Assembly: GCF_001880325.1 (NCBI RefSeq)
Contig: NZ_CP016313.1
Coordinates: forward strand, 62,001 to 126,000
Direction: 5' to 3'
Origin: Thermus brockianus
Lineage (GTDB): Bacteria > Deinococcota > Deinococci > Deinococcales > Thermaceae
Length of the DNA: 64,000 nucleotides
The translations under genes were made by a program, and so were the position numbers. Under the pieces are notes generated by a model. That model worked only from the letters and a program-made list of their open reading frames with translations. It was not told where the DNA came from and did not search any database. Below are positions 7,122-15,794 of this stretch, in pieces (the stretch's first letter is position 1; each line of letters begins with the position of its first letter).

Positions 7122-9192
7122 ACGTTCCCGTTCCTACAAAACAACGGTTACGGCCGGCATATGTGTCGCACGAGCTGCCTTGGATGCCCGTTACCCAGAC
7201 GGGTTTACCCGTCAGCGTGAGGGTTTGGGCGGTGGGGTCAATGACCGCCCGCACGCTTCCCGTGCGCACCGCCTCAAAGTGCCGGTAGCGCTTGAGGGCG
7301 CGCTCGCCGTATTCCAGCCAGGATGGGGAGAGGAGGGGAAGGGCGCTGTAGGTGGCGTACTTTTGCACAAGCGTTTCCAGCCAGTCAAAGACCAAGTTCT
7401 TGTCCGGGGCGTACGCGCGCAGGTTCGCCTGGTGGAAGTAGTGGCTTCCCCCATCGGTGAAGACGTGGTACAGGGCCAGGTTGGTTTCTTGGCCCAAGTA
7501 CTCCCCATAGGTGAGGGAACGCGTCCAATAGGGTGCGGTGCCGCCTGGGGCGTAGATGCTGTTGTAGGCGTTTAAGGCCTCCTGGTCCGTGCTCACGTTG
7601 TAGAAGACGTTGGTGGGCCAGTCCGCTACCAGGTATAGGCTAGGGGCCAGAGGGTGGGGAAAGGCGCAGGTGCGGCAGGGGGGCTTTTGGCTATTCACGG
7701 ACCAATTCACCTTGGCGAAGCGGACCTTGTGTTCGGTGAGGGCTTGGAGAAAATGCAGGTTAGATGCGCCGAGGCCGTTGTCGGTACGGGGGAAATCGTA
7801 AGGGTTTGCGCCCTTCCAGCCAAAACCCGAGTACTGCCCGCTTTTGAAGACGGTGTGCTCGTAGCGGAGGCCTAAGAGGCTCGCTATCCGGTTGTTCTCG
7901 GCGATTTCCCTGCGGGCCTGGGCCGGGTCGGTAAAGTCCATGTCCCAGTGGGTGTAGGAGTGGTTGTAGAAGCGGAAGGTGTCCTTCAGGACTTGGGTAG
8001 CCTGCAGGAGGCCGTCCGCCTGGTTAAGCGGTTCGCCCGCAGACGTGCCGGAGGGGTCGCAGGGGTTTAAGGAGTCGTTGGGGTTGGGGTCAGAGACCGC
8101 CCCGCATCCATTAAGGGCGATGTCTAGGGTGAAGGCCTGGGCCACGGGGTAGGAGCGGAGGGCGGCTTGCTTGTCCGCCACGGCGTACGCCTCGAGGGCG
8201 CTTAGCCGGAATTCGGCGGCGTTGCCCACCCCCGGCCCGTCGCCGGGGATTTCGGTGGAAAGGAACCAGTCGTCCACGTCCACCCGCAGGTACCGGCTGT
8301 ACTCTCCCACGTACACTCCGCGGGTAAGCCAGTGAATGAGCCCGGGAGCGAGAAGCCAGGTATGGACGAGGTAAGGGCTTTGGTCAAAGGTGAGGAGGAG
8401 CTGCTCCCGCCCGTCAGGGGTGGTGCGCACGATGGCGAAGACGTAGCCGTCCGCGTCCCTCAGGAGAGGGGTGGCGGCGCAGGCACCGCTTAGCGTTGCC
8501 TTGTAGGCGTAGGCGTGGCGCACGGGAAGGGTTCCCGTGAGGTCGGAGAAGATCGCCTGGCCTTCCGGGGTGAGGGTTAGGGGGTAGCTCAGGGCGAGGT
8601 CTATGCCGTCGGGGTCATTGGCGGGGGGGCTTGGTGTGGAGAAGCCTTCCACCGGGGTGAGGCAGCGGTCCTCGGGATAGGTCCCGGGGTAGGTGTAAAG
8701 GACGAGTTCCCGCACCCCGTAGTCCCGCTCGTAGGCCCAAAGGCGGTTCCAATCCTCCCAGGTCATGGGGTTGGACCCTGAGGCCAGCTGGCCTTCCGCC
8801 AGGATCACCCCTTGGAAGCGCCCCGTGCCATCGGGCTGGGTGAGGGGCACCTGGCCGAAGGGGGTTTCGCTCAGGTTCACCACCTCGTGGGGGATGAGGA
8901 AGGTTTCCAGGATGTCCCGGGCGGCGGCGAAGTGGGGGGCTTGTGCGGGGTCGGTGGAGGTGGTGAGGAGGAGGATGCGCGCCTCGTACCTGGCTCCGGA
9001 AAGGGCCTGGGGCCTTAGGGGGAGCTTCAGGGGCACGGGCCCCTCGAGGGCCGGCAGAGGCCGGCTTGGGAGCACCGGCAGGGCTGGGGGTGCTAGGGGA
9101 GGGCCTTTTACCTGGACCCTGGGCCCCGAAGGGGCCTGGCCCGTGAGGTTGCAGGCGGCGAGGAGGAGGGCGAGGAGGGCGAGGCGGCGCAT
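7102..9192 (-). CDS. Polysaccharide deacetylase-like lipoprotein (Agd3/PelA-deacetylase type)
   Basis: 696 residues. MRRLALLALLLAAC is a short lipoprotein signal, so the protein is probably surface anchored. A CE4-like active site is visible: Asp-Asp in YLRVDVDDWF (about 305-308) and the H-x3-H motif in HSYTHWDMDF (about 411-415). The region before it (65-290) is an alpha/beta domain (ARILLLTTSTDP) like the domain that precedes the catalytic part in Agd3-like enzymes. Such proteins remove acetyl groups from exported N-acetylgalactosamine polymers. It has a strong ribosome site (ggggaggt) and overlaps the pelF-like gene by 20 bp. Assignment rests on motif spacing and neighbours; the exact CAZy family needs a profile search. 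Confidence 0.75.
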   Translation of the reverse strand: MRRLALLALLLAACNLTGQAPSGPRVQVKGPPLAPPALPVLPSRPLPALEGPVPLKLPLRPQALSGARYEARILLLTTSTDPAQAPHFAAARDILETFLIPHEVVNLSETPFGQVPLTQPDGTGRFQGVILAEGQLASGSNPMTWEDWNRLWAYERDYGVRELVLYTYPGTYPEDRCLTPVEGFSTPSPPANDPDGIDLALSYPLTLTPEGQAIFSDLTGTLPVRHAYAYKATLSGACAATPLLRDADGYVFAIVRTTPDGREQLLLTFDQSPYLVHTWLLAPGLIHWLTRGVYVGEYSRYLRVDVDDWFLSTEIPGDGPGVGNAAEFRLSALEAYAVADKQAALRSYPVAQAFTLDIALNGCGAVSDPNPNDSLNPCDPSGTSAGEPLNQADGLLQATQVLKDTFRFYNHSYTHWDMDFTDPAQARREIAENNRIASLLGLRYEHTVFKSGQYSGFGWKGANPYDFPRTDNGLGASNLHFLQALTEHKVRFAKVNWSVNSQKPPCRTCAFPHPLAPSLYLVADWPTNVFYNVSTDQEALNAYNSIYAPGGTAPYWTRSLTYGEYLGQETNLALYHVFTDGGSHYFHQANLRAYAPDKNLVFDWLETLVQKYATYSALPLLSPSWLEYGERALKRYRHFEAVRTGSVRAVIDPTAQTLTLTGKPVWVTGIQGSSCDTYAGRNRCFVGTGTYALQSP

Positions 9193-9196
9193 GCCG

Positions 9197-11149
9197 TTAC
9201 CTCCCCTTTCTCGGCAGGCTCAAGGGGCTTAGCCCCAGGCCCTGCGGTTGGGCGCTACCCACCCCGCTTCCCGGTACCACTCCGGACCCGTCCACGGTGA
9301 GGACGTGCCACCAGGTGTCGTACCCCTGGGCGCTTGGGGGGGCGGGGAAGGCCTGTACGGGGTAGCCGGCGTTTAGGACCTCCACCTGGGCCCCCGAGGC
9401 CTGCCAGCTCCCCCCGCCAAAGTACCAGTGGACGTAAACCCGGTAGCTTCCCCCTTGGTACCGGAAGCGCAAGGTTTCCTGCCCTGGCCCCTGGGTTACG
9501 TCCCCTTCCAGGCAGGCTTCCCCTGTTGGGGGGCAGATGCCGGGGTTAGACCAGGAGATGTGCTGGGTTGCCGGGGTGCCCGGATAGAAAAGGTGGAGGT
9601 CTAGGTCGGCCCCCGTGTTCCAGGAGAGGACCACCCGCCAGTCAGCCGCATAGGTGACGGTCAGGGTGAAGTCCCAAGACCGGGTGGCCCCACCCCCTTG
9701 GGGCGTCGCCTTGAGGCGCAAGAGGTAGGGGCCGGGCGGGGGGTTGGTCACGCGCAGGGTCACGGGCCCCCCCGATGCGGGCAGGGAGCTGGTATCCAAG
9801 GCGATGCGAGAAGGGGGGGGCGCCCCGTCTTGCCCTTCTAGGGCCAGGACCAGGGGCGTGTTGAAGCCGTTTTGCGCCGCCACCGTTACCTGGAGGCTTC
9901 CCCCGCCTCCCCAGGGCAGGGTGAGGGCCGTATCCCCCCCGAGGGAGAAGTCGGTGATCCTAAGGGTGAAGTTCACCTCCCGTACCCGGTTTCCCCCCTC
10001 TGCCCGGAGGGTCAGGGGGTAGTCCTGGGGGCTGAGGCCTGGGTCCAGGGCCAGGGTGAGGGGAACCGTGACGGGGTTCCCGTTCAGGGCCACCGTGGAG
10101 GGGCTTAGGGTAATCCCTGGTGGAGGGTTTACCAGGCTCAGGTTCACGGACCCGTTGAAGCCCAGGAGGGGGGTGAGGGTGAGGGAGGCCTGGGCCTGGC
10201 CGCCCACGGGGGCGGAAGGGTTACCTTCCAAGGACAGGAGGAAGTCGGGGGCTAAGCTGTTCACGGCCACCGCCCGGCTTCCAGCGGTCCCGGCAACGAA
10301 GCGGATGGCTCCCTGGTCCACGCTTTGGTTGGCCGTCACCTTATAGACCTTTCCCGCGTAGCCTGAAGGCGTTTCATCCTGGACCGTGAGGCCGCTGGGC
10401 GCTTGGAGGGTGACCGCAGGCAAGGGTTCGTTGCCCGAGTTGCCCACGAGGACGTGGGCGCTTTCCCCGGGGTTTAGGCTTAGGACGAGGGGCGCCACCT
10501 CGAGGCCCGGCCCCAGGTTGGGGTTCACCACCTTGCGCAGAAGCCGCACCAGGTCCTGTTCGTCGGCGTAGCCGCTGGAGTCCAGGTCGGCGTGGTAGCG
10601 GCGGTAGGGGTTGGGAGTGGCAGCCCCCGTGAGGAGGTCGGCCAATAAGACGGCATCCGCCAGGCCCACACTGCCGCTGGCGTTGAGATCGCCCAAGGGT
10701 TTTTGAGCGAAAGCGGGGTCCACCTCCGCCTGGCCCACCCCCGGAAGGGAAGTGTAGCTCTGGGGCCCTAGCCGGCCTTGCGGGCTGGGGCCTTCCTCCT
10801 CCCAGGAGAGGCTTGCCCGGGTGGCCTCCTGTTCTAGGAGGCGCGCCTCGGGCTGTGCCCCCGGCTTTAGGACCTGGAAGCGGACCCGGAGCACCTCGCC
10901 GGAGAGGTCCCGGTAGGAAACCCCCACCAGGCGTATGCGGCCGGCCTCGAGGTGGGCCTCGGTGAGGAGGGGGCTTGCGGAGCCTAGGTAGCGGAGGGCG
11001 CTGGGGTCAAAGGTGACCTCAAGGAAAACCCCGCGGACCGCCTCGCCCCGAAGGACCAAGGCCTGGGAAAGGGGAGAGGGATAGGCCCCCTGGGGGCCGC
11101 TACAGGAGGCAAGTAGGAGAAGGATAAGCCAGATAAGGCGCTTTGCCAT
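9197..11149 (-). CDS. Surface lipoprotein with cohesin-like, dockerin, Ig-like and DUF2135-like domains
   Basis: 650 residues from the ATG at 11149, chosen because aaaggtgg lies just upstream; an earlier Met would overlap the previous gene. Layout: lipobox LLASC (Cys16); a cohesin-like beta domain about 25-110 (LEVTFDPSALRYLG); a type I dockerin 151-210 with two calcium loops, GDLNASGSVGLAD and ADLDSSGYADEQD; repeated Ig-like modules 210-500; and a C-terminal DUF2135/YfaP-like domain about 500-620 (GADLDLHLFYPG...WSNPG). It is a paralogue of 11930-14128. Function is unknown; the modules suggest a calcium-dependent surface scaffold or polymer-binding protein co-expressed with the polysaccharide enzymes. 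Confidence 0.8.
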   Translation of the reverse strand: MAKRLIWLILLLLASCSGPQGAYPSPLSQALVLRGEAVRGVFLEVTFDPSALRYLGSASPLLTEAHLEAGRIRLVGVSYRDLSGEVLRVRFQVLKPGAQPEARLLEQEATRASLSWEEEGPSPQGRLGPQSYTSLPGVGQAEVDPAFAQKPLGDLNASGSVGLADAVLLADLLTGAATPNPYRRYHADLDSSGYADEQDLVRLLRKVVNPNLGPGLEVAPLVLSLNPGESAHVLVGNSGNEPLPAVTLQAPSGLTVQDETPSGYAGKVYKVTANQSVDQGAIRFVAGTAGSRAVAVNSLAPDFLLSLEGNPSAPVGGQAQASLTLTPLLGFNGSVNLSLVNPPPGITLSPSTVALNGNPVTVPLTLALDPGLSPQDYPLTLRAEGGNRVREVNFTLRITDFSLGGDTALTLPWGGGGSLQVTVAAQNGFNTPLVLALEGQDGAPPPSRIALDTSSLPASGGPVTLRVTNPPPGPYLLRLKATPQGGGATRSWDFTLTVTYAADWRVVLSWNTGADLDLHLFYPGTPATQHISWSNPGICPPTGEACLEGDVTQGPGQETLRFRYQGGSYRVYVHWYFGGGSWQASGAQVEVLNAGYPVQAFPAPPSAQGYDTWWHVLTVDGSGVVPGSGVGSAQPQGLGLSPLSLPRKGR

Positions 11150-11160
11150 GTTCCCACCTT

Positions 11161-11919
11161 TCATGGGGCAAGCCATAGGTTGCCTCCGTGCACGGGTTCC
11201 TCCTGATAGGAGCCCTCCCGCACAACGAGGGCATGGGTCAGGGAAAGCATCCCCTCACCTGCGCCCATGAGGGCTATGGTCCCCACCTGGCCAGGTCCCT
11301 GAAAGGCCCTGCGGGCCTCGCAGACAAGGAGGGCGTTCCAAACGTTGGGCGTTTGGGAAAGGGGATGGAGTTCGGGGAGGCATTCCTGGGTGAGGGGGCC
11401 CGGGCTAAAGCTTAGGGTGAAGCCCAAGGGGGCCTCTATGCGGAACTGCATCCCTTGGTAGGCCCTGAGGGTTTGGCCGAGATAAACCCCCACGAAGTAG
11501 GTACTTCCCGTCCGTTCCAGGAGTTTTGGAATGAGGGTGAGGACCACCGTGGCGGACAGGTCCCTTTCCCGAACGATGGAGCCGCTTTGGGCGCGAAGCT
11601 TGAGCGCATAGGTGCCCGGGGCAAGGTACTCTAGGGCGGACACCTCGAGGGTCTGGCTCACAGGCTCGCCGGAGAGCCATACGGAAAGCGGGGCCACGGT
11701 GAAGCCAGGCGCAGGGTCTCCGTGCGCGTTGACCATGAAAAGGTTAACCCTGCCCCTAAAGCCCCCTTCCGGCGCCAGGACGATCTGGGTGGTCTGGCTC
11801 CCTCCTTGAGGGAGGGTGAAAGCAGCGGGATCGGGCCCGGATAGCGTGAAGGTGGCGCCGGGCGCCCCGGGGAACTGGGCACACGCGGTGAGCGTAAGGA
11901 GGACGAGGGGACTACGCAT
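11161..11919 (-). CDS. Short lipoprotein with one Ig-like repeat and a cohesin-like C-terminus
   Basis: 252 residues. The short signal MRSPLVLLTLTAC ends in a lipobox. Residues about 25-125 form one Ig-like module (FTLSGPDPAAFTLPQGG, YLAPGTYALKLRAQSG). Residues about 135-252 resemble the C-terminal domain of the 732-residue neighbour (GSTYFVGVYLGQTLRAYQGM against the GNTYTVGVNLVGTTEAYRGA block there). It appears to be a shortened paralogue made of the last repeat and the terminal domain. Ten bases separate it from the upstream gene's stop, and aggggga precedes the ATG. Function unknown; part of the same operon. Confidence 0.75.
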   Translation of the reverse strand: MRSPLVLLTLTACAQFPGAPGATFTLSGPDPAAFTLPQGGSQTTQIVLAPEGGFRGRVNLFMVNAHGDPAPGFTVAPLSVWLSGEPVSQTLEVSALEYLAPGTYALKLRAQSGSIVRERDLSATVVLTLIPKLLERTGSTYFVGVYLGQTLRAYQGMQFRIEAPLGFTLSFSPGPLTQECLPELHPLSQTPNVWNALLVCEARRAFQGPGQVGTIALMGAGEGMLSLTHALVVREGSYQEEPVHGGNLWLAP

Positions 11920-11929
11920 CCCAGTCCCC

Positions 11930-14128
11930 CTAGGGCGCCAACGTGAGGCTTCCTCCGCTCGCCGAGGGGTCCTCCGTGTAATCCGGCCTCACGAGCACCA
12001 CGTCGCCCACGGTCAAGTTACCCCCTGCCGTGCCCGCTACGGTGAGGAGGGCAAGTTGGCCGGGACCGCTGAAGGAGGTGTTGCATACCAGGACCACATT
12101 CCACCGGTTGGGGTTGGTAGAAACTGGGGAAAAGTCCAGTAGGCAGCCTTGGGTGAGGGTACCCGTGCTTGCGTTCAGGGTAAAGCCCGCAGGCAGGGTC
12201 ACGCTGAACTGGGCGCCGCGGTAGGCTTCGGTGGTGCCCACGAGGTTCACGCCCACGGTGTAGGTGTTGCCCGTGCGGCTTAGGAGGGTCGGTTGCAGGG
12301 CTTTGTCCGCTGCGGTGACCCTGAGGGTGAAGGTGTGGCTTCGGCTCAGGTCACCGCCGCTGGCCTGGAGGGTTAGGGTGTAGTCGCCTTGGGCCACGTT
12401 GGGGCCCACGTTCAACGTGAGCGCCACGCTGTTCCCGGTAGTGGGGTTTTCCGCGAAGCTATAGGACACCTTGTCGTTTCCGCTTCCGAGGACGCTTCCG
12501 TTTAGGCTCAGGGTGATGGGCCCGGCGAAGTGGGTGCGGTTGAGGGTGACGTTTAGGGTGCCCGAGGCACCTTGTGCCAGGGTGAGGTCTCCTGCGTTCA
12601 CGGAGAAGTCGTAGAGGGTGACGGTAAGGGGCTGTGTGCGGGTGAGGCTACCCCCGCTTGCCCGCACCAGGAGGTTGTAGACCCCCGCTTGGGCGCCGGA
12701 AGCGTTTACGCTCAGGGTCACCGGGTTGCTGGCGGGCAAGGTGACACTGTTGGGGGTTAGGGTGAGGGGCGCAGGGTTGCCGTCGGCATCGGTGAGGGCA
12801 AGGCTCACGTTCCCACCGAAGCCGCCATAGGGGAAGAAGAAGGCTTGGAGGTTTCCTGATCCGCCCACAGGCTGGGTAAGGGCGCTTTGGCCCAGGTGGA
12901 ACTCAAACCCGGGCGCCTCTTGCACCACTAGGGCAAAGGCCTTTTCCTGGGAGAGGGTTCCGCTTTCCGCCCTCAGGCGGAGGGTGTAGGTGCTAGGCGC
13001 TACCGAGCCGCTTACAGCGAGGGTGAGGTTTCCGAAGAAGGGGCCGTTGAGCGTTACGGTGCTCTGGCTTTGCAGGCTCACCCCAGGAGGAGCGTCTAGG
13101 AGGCTTAGCGTTACGTTCCCCGTGAAGCCGTTTTCCGGGGTAAGGGTAAAGCCCAGGTTGGCTGTCCCCCCCGGGATGGTGGTGGTGCTCGGGGCGCTAA
13201 GCTCTAGGCGGAAGTTCGGGTAAGGGGCGTGCACCCGGGCGGTGCGGGTGCCGGCGCTACCCGCTTGGCACTGGATGCTCCCTTCCAGGGTGTTTCCCTG
13301 GGCTTCCACCTTATAGGCCTTGCCCGAAGCTCCTTGGGGCGTCTCGTCCGAAAGCGTAATCCCTTGGGGATGGGTGCAGGACACGTTGGGAAGCGTTCCG
13401 TTCCCAGAGTTGTTGAGGAGGAGGTAGGTGTGGGCACCGGGGCTTAGGGAGATGTCCTGGGGTGCAAGCTCCAGGTTGGGCTCCAAGGTGGGGTTGACAA
13501 TCTTCCTCAAGAGAAGGGCAAGGTCCTGGCTAGTCAACGTGCCGCTGGAGTTGAGGTCCCCGTGGTAGCGCTGGTAGGGGGTGGGGTTTGCCACGTTGCC
13601 GGCGAGGATGTCTGTGAGGAGGACACCGTCCGCTAGGCTCACGGCGCCGCTTCCGTTTAGGTCACCCAGGGGGTTCTGCACAAATCTAGGGTCGGCGTCG
13701 TTTTGGCCGATTCCTGAAACAGCGGACTGGGGTGAGACCAGAGCCTGCGGCTGGAGGCTGCCTGCCTTCCAGGTCTGCCTTACGCTTCCCTCCGCAGGGA
13801 AGGTTTCCACCACCTGTACCGCGGGCCTCGCCCCCGGCCGGAGCACCTCAAAGGTAAGCGCGAGAAGGGGGCCCGAGGGCGCTTGGGGGGCCACGGCAAC
13901 CGCGCGGACCCTTCCGCCTTGGGCGAAGGCCTCCACCCCGTAGGCCCCTTCCACCCCTACGTAGCGCAAAGCGGCGGGGTCAAAGGTGACCTCCACCAAA
14001 AGGCCCCGCACGCCTTCCCCTTGCAGGGCAAGGCTCCAGGTTTCTGGCCTATGGCTTCCCGGCTGGCTGCACGCGCCCAGAAGCGCGCCGAACAAAACGA
14101 AACCTACAACACGCCAATGTCCCTTCAT
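11930..14128 (-). CDS. Large dockerin/Ig-like surface lipoprotein, first gene of the exopolysaccharide operon
   Basis: 732 residues from the ATG at 14128, which has gggaggt upstream and gives a clean lipoprotein signal (VLFGALLGAC, Cys20); a longer reading from 14203 lacks both. Domains: cohesin-like 30-110 (LVEVTFDPAALRYVG), dockerin 153-212 (GDLNGSGAVSLAD, GDLNSSGTLTSQD), four or five Ig-like repeats of about 90 residues recognisable by recurring YTLRLRAESG / YNLLVRASGG / YTLTLQASGG strands, and a cohesin-like C-terminus 610-732. A dockerin and cohesin-like domains on one chain could allow self-association. The 237 bp upstream (14129-14365) hold no gene and probably the operon promoter, but I cannot point to convincing boxes. 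Confidence 0.8.
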   Translation of the reverse strand: MKGHWRVVGFVLFGALLGACSQPGSHRPETWSLALQGEGVRGLLVEVTFDPAALRYVGVEGAYGVEAFAQGGRVRAVAVAPQAPSGPLLALTFEVLRPGARPAVQVVETFPAEGSVRQTWKAGSLQPQALVSPQSAVSGIGQNDADPRFVQNPLGDLNGSGAVSLADGVLLTDILAGNVANPTPYQRYHGDLNSSGTLTSQDLALLLRKIVNPTLEPNLELAPQDISLSPGAHTYLLLNNSGNGTLPNVSCTHPQGITLSDETPQGASGKAYKVEAQGNTLEGSIQCQAGSAGTRTARVHAPYPNFRLELSAPSTTTIPGGTANLGFTLTPENGFTGNVTLSLLDAPPGVSLQSQSTVTLNGPFFGNLTLAVSGSVAPSTYTLRLRAESGTLSQEKAFALVVQEAPGFEFHLGQSALTQPVGGSGNLQAFFFPYGGFGGNVSLALTDADGNPAPLTLTPNSVTLPASNPVTLSVNASGAQAGVYNLLVRASGGSLTRTQPLTVTLYDFSVNAGDLTLAQGASGTLNVTLNRTHFAGPITLSLNGSVLGSGNDKVSYSFAENPTTGNSVALTLNVGPNVAQGDYTLTLQASGGDLSRSHTFTLRVTAADKALQPTLLSRTGNTYTVGVNLVGTTEAYRGAQFSVTLPAGFTLNASTGTLTQGCLLDFSPVSTNPNRWNVVLVCNTSFSGPGQLALLTVAGTAGGNLTVGDVVLVRPDYTEDPSASGGSLTLAP

Positions 14129-14365
14129 GCGACCTCCCAATACAGAACCCGAATTGTGCGGGGTAAGAGCAATCCTTGCTTCCCAAGGCGAGAGAAAACC
14201 CACGTGAAAGCGGGGGGCGGTACGGATTGACCCAATCTACATTACTGCTGACCGCTCCTGCTCCCACCCCGCTACTTCCCAGCTTAGAGGAGCGGTAAGT
14301 ATTCGTCTTCAGCCACTGGCTCTAGGACCATTTTGCGCCAGGTCCTAGGCCTATGCGTCTGAGGC

Positions 14366-15761
14366 CTAAGGCGTTTGGGGCGCCTCCGTGAGTTGCCCAC
14401 GGGCCACATAGGGCACAAAGCCCAGTTCTAGGGCCCTTCGTAAGGCGGAGTCAAAGGCCTCGGCGTGCGGCGTCTGGTCCAGGCTGAGGGCGGGAAGCCC
14501 CCGCTGCCGAAAAGGCCACACGGGGCTGGGATCGTTTAGGGCGATCTGGCCCCTAGCGTCCACGGAGAGCCCCGAATAGACCACGGCGTCCAGGAAGCGG
14601 GCGGTGCGCCGCAATACCCGGAAGCCCCGGTGTTGCAGGAGGAGGGCTTGCGGGTAGCCTTCGCGAAGGCTACGGATCAGGGCGGCGAGTTCCGGGATTA
14701 TTTCTGGGTATAGGTCTGCAAGGTCTAGGCCGTCCAGGAAGAATCCCTCAAAGCCGAGGGCTAAAAGCCGGGCGGCCTCTGCCCGGACCTGGGCCTGCCA
14801 GAGAGCGGAGGCGGGGTCCATAAGGAGGGTATCCGGCGCGTAGGGGTTGGGTCCTAAGGCAGCTTTAAGGAGGCCTTTTTGTTCCGCCTCCCCTCGAGGC
14901 ACCACCCCCACGGGCAGGTAGGCCACCACCCGTACCCCCCTTTCCCTAAGTCCCCTTACCAAGGCCAAGGGGGCTTCCCGGGCGAGGACCACGAGCTCGT
15001 AGGCCTGGAGCGAGGCGAGGGCGCCTGGGTCTCCTCCGTAGTAAAGCGCCCAGCGCCGGATCCCTTGAAGGCGGCTCGGAATAGGGGGGAGCATCCCCTC
15101 CCGGACCCGGACCTGGGCCGCCAGGGCCTCGGGGTCGTTGGGGGCCTCCAAAAAGGCCAGGTAGCCGTAATTGCCAGGGGAGTGGAAGCTACCCCCCAGG
15201 GGCCAAAGGGTGTACTCCCCGGCTGCCGGGTGGCCGCGGCCCACCTTGAGTTGCCAAAGGTCGCCCCGTTGGGGGGGGAGGAAGGGCCTCGCCAAAGGGG
15301 ATGCGGAGTTCCGCCCACCATCCCCCGGGGAAGGTTCCGGTCCTGGCCTCAAAGGCGAGGGGGGTCGTGTACCGCTCAAAGCGGACCCCTTTGGGGTTCA
15401 CCGCCAGGTGCAGGTCGGGGGCCTCCTCGTCAAAGGCGTGGGGACGCAGAAAAACCTCCAGGGTATCGTCCTGCCACCACTCCGGGTCGTCGGCTTGGCG
15501 CTCCGCCTTGGGAGGCGTTTCCTGGCGAAGCCGGGCTGCCAGATAAAGGGCCTGGTCATCGTAGGCCACTTGGAAGGTGCCGGGGAAGCGGGCGGTTTCG
15601 GGGGGATACACCGTGGTGAGCTGGAGGGTATAGGTGGGAAGTCCTGGGTAGAAGCCTGCGCCCCAGGGGCCTGGGGGTCGGGGAAGGGCCTGCGCCACCA
15701 CCACCTCTTGGGCCAGGCCTATTCCCCCCAAGGCCAGTAGGGTTACGAGAATTCTGCGCAT
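14366..15761 (-). pseudogene. CBM9-like plus GH114-like secreted protein, split by a frameshift
   Basis: Two overlapping minus-strand frames together make one sensible protein. The first starts at ATG 15761 with signal MRRILVTLLALGGIGLAQ, followed by a CBM9/DOMON-like carbohydrate-binding module (VAYDDQALYLAARLRQE, WWQDDTLEVFLRPHA, WWAELRIPFGEAL). At the run of eight C (15271-15278 on the plus strand as G) the module continues in the other frame (RGDLWQLKVGRGH, TLWPLGGSFHSPGNYGYLAF). A GH114/TM1410-like barrel then follows (GFEGFFLDGLDLADLYPE, GFVPYVARGQL). Removing one base gives a 464-residue product. It could be a true mutation, a sequencing error, or a slippage-controlled gene. A leaderless promoter precedes it. 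Confidence 0.75.
15271..15278. repeat. Homopolymer run of eight G (C on coding strand) at the frameshift
   Basis: Eight consecutive G on the plus strand lie exactly where the CBM9-like reading frame passes into the other frame. Seven or ten would restore one continuous protein. Such runs are mutable by slipped-strand mispairing and can also cause RNA polymerase slippage. Confidence 0.8.
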
Positions 15762-15767
15762 GGGTTC

Positions 15768-15794
15768 ACTATAGCCCCTACCGCCGGGGGTCAA
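15768..15794 (-). promoter_or_regulatory. Putative leaderless promoter of the CBM9-GH114 gene
   Basis: On the minus strand a TATAGT box (15768-15773) lies six bases before the ATG at 15761, and TTGACC (15789-15794) lies 15 bp further upstream. No ribosome site is present, as expected for a leaderless transcript. The promoter lies just after the dppC stop. Confidence 0.5.
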
